Positions 57,607 through 64,000 of a stretch of DNA of 64,000 nt are shown piece after piece. The translations under genes were made by a program, and so were the position numbers. Numbering within the stretch: position 1 is the first letter of the stretch; every line of letters starts with the position of its first letter. The notes below the pieces were generated by a model, which had not been told where the DNA came from, did not search any database, and saw nothing but the letters and a program-made list of their open reading frames with translations. Source of the DNA: Paracamarosporium sp. OC-R06-R3 (Eukaryota > Ascomycota > Dothideomycetes > Pleosporales > Didymosphaeriaceae); assembly GCA_019828545.1 (NCBI GenBank), contig JACVRA010000203.1:1-64000 (forward strand), given 5' to 3'.

Positions 57607-58183
57607 GTGAGAGGGAGTAGATACACCAGCAACCTACGGATCCGCATGACCTGACGCCCATAGCATTTATGTTCATATTCATCTTCTCGACAATGTTCCA
57701 ATGGAGTTATTCTACTTCACCCTTCAAGGCGGTACTTCCTGTCTTTGTATCTCTACATACGAGCCATGCTTAGTTCTCTGACGGTCGGGCACCCCGTCGA
57801 GGCTATGTGCAACAAGGTTCACCGCGTACAGCCACGACTTCCTCTCTCAGCACAATCATGCTCCACGATAGACTATAGACACAATGCGGCTGAGCATTTA
57901 CATCCCGCCGTCTTACACCCACACACGCAGCACAAGCAATAACGAGCATGGTGCTTACAGGCGAGCACGCATGCTCTCAAAGCACATAGAATACCCTCGG
58001 AACAATAAGCCATCGCCCAACGCCATGCACATATAAGTACCTCGACGAAAGTACCCCTCGCACTTTCCCCATCATCATAACGCACACGACAACTCCAAGT
58101 ACACACAATACGCTTCCTTTCCTCTCCTCATATTCATACTACCTACCTACGCACATCTCCTATCCCCTACCCACCAACCCACC
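57607..58183. other. Intergenic with promoter of the CAP gene
   Basis: Half a kilobase between two plus-strand genes. A TATAAG-like element at about 58030 and CT-rich sequence shortly before the start codon suggest a core promoter; nothing else is supported. Confidence 0.4.
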
Positions 58184-58766
58184 ATGTCCGACATCAACGA
58201 CGAGCAACGCGAAGCCCTCACCGCGCACAACGACGCCCGCGCGCAAAAAAGCGTCCAGCCTCTCCAGTGGGACTCCAACCTCGCGCAAGACGCACAGAAC
58301 TACGCGCAGGTCCTAGCCAACACGAAGGACTTCAAGCACTCCGGCGTAGACGGTAAGTAACCACGCACACTTACACAGAACAGTCCTTCGCCCGCTGACA
58401 CACAACTCCGTGCAGGCCAAGGCGAAAACCTCTTCATGTCCTCGGGCGACGCGTCGCTCGCGGACGCGGTGCGCGCCTGGCTAGCCGAGGAAGCGAACTA
58501 CCACGGGGAGAAGGTCGGAGAAGGAGACTTCGGCGCCTGGGGACATTATAGTAAGATGCACCCCGATTCTACCCGTCTCGTGACTCGACTTGGCTTGAGA
58601 GCACGGATGAGGGCCTGCGGCTGAGCTGACGTGGATTCCAGCTCAGTGTATGTGGCATAGTACGACGAATGTTGCGGTCAGCAAGGCGCGTGCCGATGAT
58701 GGGTCGACGTGGATTGTGGGGAGGTATACGCCGCCGGGGAACTGGAGTGGGGAGGCGCCGTATTGA
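58184..58766 (+). CDS. CAP/PR-1/SCP superfamily protein without signal peptide
   Basis: Exons 58184-58352, 58416-58550 and 58642-58766 (introns 63 and 91 bp) give 142 residues. CAP signatures: ALTAHNDARAQKSVQPLQWDSNLAQDAQNYA (conserved His), GENLFMSSG, then GHYTQCMWHSTTNVAVSKAR and WIVGRYTPPGNWSG, in which the HYTQCxW box and GNW end are classic for PR-1-like proteins. The frame begins MSDINDEQREA and I see no upstream exon with a signal peptide, so the protein is predicted intracellular or exported unconventionally. Yeast Pry proteins of this family bind sterols; a lipid-binding role is inferred only. Confidence 0.87.
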
Positions 58767-59237
58767 GGGTGTGGTTGAGGAGTTGGGATGTTGTTCGGGT
58801 TGGAATGTGGTGTGGAGGATGAAGGGTGGCTGGGATGTTGTATAGACTGTATTGATTTGTTGCATTGATTGTTGTGCGATTGCTGGTTGAGGATGCGAGA
58901 TGGTATGTCGTTGGGTGATCTAGGTGTGCTGTACGTTGTTTGAGCACTTGCTTAGGTGATCTCAGTAAGGACGTATGCATTTCGAGCTCGAACAGCGGAC
59001 ACCCTCACACTAAAGCGGCTTGAACAAAATTTGGTTTTCTACGTAATGGTTATGGTATCATTTCATCCAGCTGAGCCAGAATCGTAACCGGCCATGCCAC
59101 CTCTTACTTTCTCCTACCTCATCTCCACGTCTAATACTACATGTTGATGCAGACCTATCCCACCACAATGTCGTCTCCTCACTATATTACACATACAAAT
59201 ACCGCCCCCTAGTCACCCCCAAATGCTCACCTCCTAC
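58767..59237. other. Converging intergenic region
   Basis: The CAP gene (plus) and the MAPEG gene (minus) converge here. Minus-strand frames over this stretch are Pro/Thr/His-rich shadows of the CAP 3' flank. Confidence 0.5.
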
Positions 59238-59747
59238 TTACCCCAAAACCCTAGCCGCCCTGAAAAACTGATAAACCGTCATCCCAATACCCGTCGCCCA
59301 AAGACCCGTCCTCACAAACGAGGTCTTGCGATCCTCAATCGTCACATACGCAACGTTATACGCAGCCCTCAGCGCAAACCACGCGGCGATAAACGTCGTC
59401 AACCCCGTAGGATCCAAGTCGGCGGTTCCGCCAATCTTCACGCTCGGGCCCGCGACGCGCTCCGCGAAGAGGGATGCAAGGACCGCGGCGGCAAACAGCG
59501 GGAGGTGCTCGAGGTTGTTGTTCTGTGCGTTCTCGGCGCGCTGGTACTTGTTGAAGATGGCTTCGGGGACTTTGCCTTTGACGTTGGAGGGGGAGAGTGA
59601 GGCTTTAGGGTTGGCGTTGTTGAGTTTTAGGCCTGCTGATTTGAGGAGGCTCATTGAGTAGGCGTGGGGCGCGATGGAGAAGATGTAGTAGGCGGGGATG
59701 GAGAGGAGGGGGTAATTCAGCCCCGTTGCGGTGAAGCCTGACGCCAT
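59238..59747 (-). CDS. MAPEG-family membrane protein
   Basis: Single exon of 169 residues. Four hydrophobic segments: YPLLSIPAYYIFSIAPHAY, LPLFAAAVLASLFAERVAG, LTTFIAAWFALRAAYNVAYV, and TGLWATGIGMTVYQFFRAA. The ENAQNNNLEHLPLF motif (Glu/Asn/His at the end of the first loop) and the later ALRAAYNVAYV (Arg-Xaa-Xaa-Tyr) are family-defining. MAPEG proteins (microsomal glutathione S-transferase-like, membrane-associated proteins in eicosanoid and glutathione metabolism) are often found in fungi as uncharacterised ER proteins. A Gly/Asn-loop variant sits at positions 45-65. Function here not determined. Confidence 0.88.
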   Translation of the reverse strand: MASGFTATGLNYPLLSIPAYYIFSIAPHAYSMSLLKSAGLKLNNANPKASLSPSNVKGKVPEAIFNKYQRAENAQNNNLEHLPLFAAAVLASLFAERVAGPSVKIGGTADLDPTGLTTFIAAWFALRAAYNVAYVTIEDRKTSFVRTGLWATGIGMTVYQFFRAARVLG

Positions 59748-60515
59748 TGTTGAGGTTTGTTGTTGTGGTTTGGTGTATTGCGCTGTGGTTGGGGGGTTGT
59801 AGAAGAGAAGCCAATTGCGCGTTTAGTGGACGTGGAGTGAGGAATGCAGAATGGAAAATTGCTAGGTTTTTGCTTGGTTTAAATTATCAAAGCGACGTAA
59901 TTAACAAGCTCCGCTTTCCGCTTTCCGCTTGTTGACATCGGATCGAGAAGGTGTCGCCATGACGTAGCAGCCTAATTCGCAACTATTGCCTACTTTGTGC
60001 TCGACTCTACCGAGGTATAGCGCCAACACCGTAGACTAGCAGTCATTTAGTCGTTGTTTTGTTTGTATTGGCGTAGGCAATTGGTCAGGAGTTGGTAAGT
60101 TGGAAGTTATCCGAAGCCGAGGCTGGACTACAAGGAACAGTCTAGGGACGAAACAAGCATAGGTGGTCATTCCTGAAAATAACAGATCGCAGTAAATGCA
60201 TACCCAGCTGTTACAATGTTGCCAGCTGTTAGAAGCTACGATAACAAGTGGTCGGTATTCACGTCAGCTGGTTGCTGTTCGCTGTTTCCAAATATCACGC
60301 GTTGTGTTGCTCTTAGTCGATTGATTGCGAACACTATCATACAAGCCAGCACCTACCCAGTAATCATCATATACAAGCGCCAACGCTTAAACATAGCAAA
60401 ACCAGAAAGAATGCAAAACCATTGACTCCCAAGCAACTCAATGCCTTCCGCGAGAAACTCCCTTGTTCATCTTCACCTTCCTCTTCCCCTTGCTACGAAC
60501 CCTGCGATCACCTCT
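59748..60515. other. Intergenic, no supported gene
   Basis: The promoter of the MAPEG gene and the 3' flank of the Pmp3-like gene. A triple CTTTCCG-type short repeat at about 59910-59930 is the only local pattern. Confidence 0.45.
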
Positions 60516-61098
60516 CTATGGCTTCTGCACCTTATGGTCGCCCTTGATCACGTCTGCGTAGGTGGGTGGAGGCCCATTGGGCTGCTCAGAGCTGCCCTCT
60601 CCAGAGCCCACCTCGTGACCTGCGACACCATACTGGGGCTGTGCGTTGTTGCCCTGCTTGTTGGGCTGCGGAAACGCATTCGTCGTGCCCGTTTGCTGCC
60701 CAGGAAACTGTCCCGCATTTGGCTGGCTACCAACAGTGCCGTAGTTCATCTGTCCACCCTGTGGCGGCGGGCCACCGTGCGACACATAGTAGTGTGTGAC
60801 CCTTGAGCCGTGGCCATCACCGTGGCGCTCGTGGTCGGGAACATGCTCATAGTCGTGGTCGGGGTTGTTGAGGATGATGTACCAGGCGTGGATCATTCCA
60901 GGGAGGAAGCCGAGACAGCATAATGCGAGGTTTATGAGGGAATCAGCGCTACAGACTCCTTTCTTGACCCAGACTATCTACATGATTAGCGTGGCGTTGT
61001 TGTGTTGCGCAGCTGTTCGCTGCTGGTGCCTGAAACTTGCCTCCGATCGGTGGGAAGAGGAAGGAGAGGAGCATAAGGAAGCAGTCGGTGCCGCACAT
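60516..61098 (-). CDS. Pmp3/Sna3-like plasma-membrane/vacuolar protein with PY motif
   Basis: Exons 61098-61041 and 60973-60516 give 171 residues. The join uses a GC-AG intron (donor AG|GCAAGT, acceptor ATAG) of 67 bp, which alone yields the family sequence FPPIGVWVKKGVCSADSLIN, then LALCCLGFLPGMIHAWYIIL. The N-terminal MCGTDCFLMLLSFLFPPIG helix and second helix form the Pmp3/UPF0057 core. Unlike short Pmp3, a 100-residue His/Gly/Gln/Asn-rich tail follows, ending with the PY-type motif GPPPTYADVIK. Yeast Sna3 and Sna4 carry such motifs to bind the Rsp5 ubiquitin ligase for vacuolar sorting; this suggests an Sna3-type role rather than ion homeostasis alone. Confidence 0.88.
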
Positions 61099-61948
61099 CG
61101 TGAACGACTGGTACAGATTTCGAATTGACGATGTCTCGTATGCGACAGCGGTGGACTATGGTGGGTGCTATGGCTATGGTGTGAGTGTGGTGATGTTGCA
61201 GGTCACTTGAGCAGGCGGAGGGCCGCTGGGAGGCGATGACGCGCGGTTGTGGCGGGGGCGGTTGTGGCTGTGCTAGCGTCAATGCCTCGGTTTGGGAAGG
61301 ACCCACAGAAATGCCCCAACGTCGAACATGCGGAAGCGTTGCAACAATGGGTCACATGATGGGGTGTTTGCGCCGGAGAATTCGATCTCCAGGACTTGGG
61401 TATTGTTTGCTAGCATTCATGCACATTGGCTCATGCGCAGAGTGCTCGCAGATGCAAACAGACCTGAACAACTTCACAAGCATGCTAGTCACTGAGGTTC
61501 GTGGATGGAAAGGTGAACTTTTTTTCTGTTCTTGCGGGGGCTACTAGGTATCTAACAATGATCAACGCCCACAATTTTTGAATCGGGCCCCCCAGCATCA
61601 TCCCATGATAAGCACATCCCGCCCAAGAAGGCAAGTCCATCAACAACTTTAACAAGTTACGTGCTTCTTCGAGGAAAACGCTCAGTAATACACACGGGCG
61701 GGCGGCTTGCCAACAGGTACTATACAATACGACTCCAATAAGATTATGTAAAACGCTAGGAAAGGTAAAACGCCGCCCTCCGTGCCTTGTTGATGGTTCG
61801 AGCAACGCCGGGACTCCGTGTAATGCTGGAGTGTCGAGAAATTGATTAAGAAACTGTACAGTGGCGGCCAAGGAAATTCTGAGAGTAAAAAGAAAAGTGG
61901 TTAGACGCTCAGTAAGGGTATCGTTGAAATGGACAGAAGACGAAGCTC
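61099..61948. other. Intergenic, no supported gene
   Basis: The promoter of the Pmp3/Sna3-like gene plus the 3' flank of the Ca2+ ATPase gene. Frames in the 61485-61952 stretch are short and lack any domain. Confidence 0.45.
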
Positions 61949-64000
61949 TCATGACTTGGACTTGTCGTTGTTTAGTTTAGGATCACCGGCAAAGGGCCCA
62001 GTATTGAAGTTGGGTGTCGTTTCCTGGTTCTGACTCGGGGGGCCGCGATACTCTGATGGGTCAGGTGCCAGTATGGGATCGGTCGACTTGGTGTCTGGGT
62101 GGACTTCGATGCCCTCTTGTGCTTCAAGATCCGACCTACTACGGTTGCGAGAGAATTTCAAGGAGTCATTGTCACCACCTGGACGATCAATGGGTGACCA
62201 GCCTGCCACACTGCCAGCAACGATACCGGCCATGACGGTAGCCGGGCCAAAAGCGGAATTCGACCGAGACCTGTTGCGGCGGCGACTCCTCGAGTCGGGG
62301 GTCGGCGGTGCAGGTGAGCCCTCGTGATCAATGTGAGATCCATTGTTGGGTGTTCCCGGCAGGGATTGGCTGGATCTGGACCGAGAGAAGATCTCGCGAG
62401 GGTGCTCAATCTTGAACTTGAGGTTGCTAAGACGTCCGCCACGAACCCTCTTGATGAAGGCGAGCTCATCGCGAATCTCAAGGAGGCCTTGGTTCCACTG
62501 GTACTCATCCGAAACGACTACTTCGGGAGTTCGCTTGCGCTTGAGGAATGAGGGAATGCAACGCCTAACTAGCTCATCGGGAACCAGTCGTACTATGACA
62601 CCTACAACAAGCGACAGAGCTCCCAGGACGATGGAGTACGCCCATTGCGCACCATTGATCCTAGTAACGGAGAACGCAGTACCGCCGACGAAAACGATCA
62701 GCGTCTGCCCGCCGATCATGATCAGCAGAATGACAATGAAGAACCAGTTGTGTGTGATGCCTTCGAATACGTTGAAACGGTTGTCCAGGCGCCGGTTGTT
62801 CAGAGAGTTGAAGATTTGCATCCAAACGAAGGTATTGAAGACTAGAGTAGGCATGCGCGCCTTCTCTTCCGGAGAGTCATAGGAGAGGATTTTCTCGCCA
62901 GCAAAATAGAGAATCAACGTAACCACGAGCTGATAGATTGACTGCCCGATGATCATCTTCCACATGTTCAAAGTAATCAACGGCGCAGACTTCGGATCGG
63001 GCTTGCGGTTGAGAAGGCTACGTGTCGGTGGATCAGTGGCAAGTGCCAGAGCAGCAAAGGTGTCCATGATGAGGTTGACCCAAAGCAATTGCACGGCAGT
63101 AAGGACAGACTCTTGATCCTCGCTGGACACAGCCGAGATGAAGGTAAGAAGAACGGCAGTGATGTTGACGGTGATCTGGAATTGCAGGAACTTCTTGACC
63201 GCGTCGTTGACAGCCCGTCCCCACAGAAGTGCTTTGACGATGGATGCAAAGTTGTCGTCCATAAGAATGATAGCGGAAGCCTCTTTGGCAACTTCGGTTC
63301 CTGCAATGCCCATAGAGAAACCAACATCGGCGGTCTTCAAAGCAGGTGCGTCATTCGTACCGTCTCCAGTGACTGCGACGGTCTCGCCCAGTTCTTTGAG
63401 CCGCTTCACAAGTCTGCGCTTGTCTTCCGGACTGGAGCGAGCAAGGACACATAGCTTCGGAATCGCAGCATCCATATCCCGCTTTGAGAGTGTCCTGAAA
63501 GTGGGACCTTCCATGACCAGTCCGCCAGGCACAAGAATTCCGCAGTCTTCAGCGATCGCCTTGGCAGTCAAGACGTTGTCACCCGTCACCATGCGCACGT
63601 ATACTCCAGCATTCTGGCAGTCTTTGACAGCTTCGCGCACACCATTTCGTAGCGGATCCTGAATACCAACGATCGCTAGGAATGCCATCTTCTTGAAGAC
63701 ATCTTCAAATACCGCTTGGCTGGCATCGTCTTCGGCTTTGCGCGCATCCCGAGGCGGCCAGCTCTCGAAGTCACGATACACAAGACCAATTGTTCGTAGC
63801 GATCGCGATGCGTAGGTGTTGATGATTTGCTCCAGGGTTTCACGGTTGTCCTCGGAAAGTGGCCTCTCCATCAACTCCTTCGTGGCGTCGGAAACAATAG
63901 TGTCGCATTTACCAAGCAGAATTTCGGAAGCACCCTTGACGTACATCCTGTACCGTCCGTCGGCCAGCTTAGCAACGACGGCGGAGCACTTGATAGCAGA
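61949..64000 (-). CDS. PMCA-type (P2B) Ca2+-transporting ATPase, C-terminal part, cut by the window edge
   Basis: The frame is open from base 64000 to the stop at 61949 (about 683 residues), and its first residues (SAIKCSAVVAKLADGRY) continue into KGASEILLGKC, so the 5' part lies outside. Motifs: KGASE of the nucleotide-binding domain, MVTGDNVLTAKAIAEDCGI, the hinge GDGTNDAPALKTADVGFSMGIAGTEVAKEAS, then transmembrane segments including LLWVNLIMDTFAALALATDPP, whose N-x-x-x-D fits the P2B Ca2+ site. The last ~190 residues are a Ser/Arg-rich regulatory tail that could hold a calmodulin-like autoinhibitory region. Fungal homologues (Pmc1) load Ca2+ into the vacuole. The catalytic Asp (DKTGT) lies upstream of the window. 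Confidence 0.9.
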   Translation of the reverse strand, partial: SAIKCSAVVAKLADGRYRMYVKGASEILLGKCDTIVSDATKELMERPLSEDNRETLEQIINTYASRSLRTIGLVYRDFESWPPRDARKAEDDASQAVFEDVFKKMAFLAIVGIQDPLRNGVREAVKDCQNAGVYVRMVTGDNVLTAKAIAEDCGILVPGGLVMEGPTFRTLSKRDMDAAIPKLCVLARSSPEDKRRLVKRLKELGETVAVTGDGTNDAPALKTADVGFSMGIAGTEVAKEASAIILMDDNFASIVKALLWGRAVNDAVKKFLQFQITVNITAVLLTFISAVSSEDQESVLTAVQLLWVNLIMDTFAALALATDPPTRSLLNRKPDPKSAPLITLNMWKMIIGQSIYQLVVTLILYFAGEKILSYDSPEEKARMPTLVFNTFVWMQIFNSLNNRRLDNRFNVFEGITHNWFFIVILLIMIGGQTLIVFVGGTAFSVTRINGAQWAYSIVLGALSLVVGVIVRLVPDELVRRCIPSFLKRKRTPEVVVSDEYQWNQGLLEIRDELAFIKRVRGGRLSNLKFKIEHPREIFSRSRSSQSLPGTPNNGSHIDHEGSPAPPTPDSRSRRRNRSRSNSAFGPATVMAGIVAGSVAGWSPIDRPGGDNDSLKFSRNRSRSDLEAQEGIEVHPDTKSTDPILAPDPSEYRGPPSQNQETTPNFNTGPFAGDPKLNNDKSKS

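Noticed and set aside
1..64000. CRISPR arrays, insertion sequences and transposons
   Set aside because: The genome is eukaryotic, and no transposase, reverse transcriptase, long terminal repeat or terminal inverted repeat was recognisable by eye.

Overview
The window is 64 kb of nuclear DNA from a filamentous ascomycete, most likely a Dothideomycete (Pleosporales-like). This rests on many short (about 47-60 bp) GT-AG introns with CTAAC/CTGAC-type branch sites, a Pezizomycotina rhodopsin-type membrane protein, a HET-domain relic, a zinc-finger-less Fungal_trans_2 regulator and single-copy eukaryotic housekeeping genes on both strands. The species cannot be named from sequence alone. Gene models were built by hand from open reading frames plus splice sites; exon borders are given in each entry.

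Left third (1-18 kb): sparse, lineage-specific genes. These are a small secreted protein, two membrane proteins (one with an extracellular PAN/apple-like region), a 7-TM rhodopsin-like protein, a short surface protein with a C-terminal membrane tail, an unrecognised 454-residue protein, and a five-exon CUE-domain protein (Cue5-like ubiquitin-binding autophagy adaptor). The gaps here are long and show no convincing genes.

Middle (18-33.3 kb): an accessory region. A decayed HET gene is followed by a compact set of metabolic genes: three short-chain dehydrogenases, a Fungal_trans_2 regulator, an HpPgdA/cyclic-imidase-like member of the NodB deacetylase fold, an FAD monooxygenase with an N-terminal NTF2-like domain, a Dal5-type MFS transporter and a medium-chain zinc-type oxidoreductase. 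There is no PKS, NRPS or terpene backbone gene. I read this as a possible catabolic cluster for a cyclic or amide-containing compound (regulator + importer + ring-opening hydrolase + oxygenase + reductases). The MFS gene carries an apparent 1-nt frame break beside a homopolymer.

Right half (35-64 kb): mostly conserved housekeeping genes. These are a conserved protein of unknown role, a CMD/AhpD-like protein, LSM8, a PITH-domain protein, VPS20 (ESCRT-III), RIX7 (AAA ATPase), two small Cys-rich CGH-motif genes side by side, an LRR protein, mitochondrial 3-hydroxyisobutyrate dehydrogenase, RPC37 (Pol III) divergent from DDB1, a CAP/PR-1 protein without a signal peptide, a MAPEG protein, a Pmp3/Sna3-like protein with a GC-AG intron and PY motif, and the C-terminal part of a PMCA-type Ca2+ ATPase running off the right edge.
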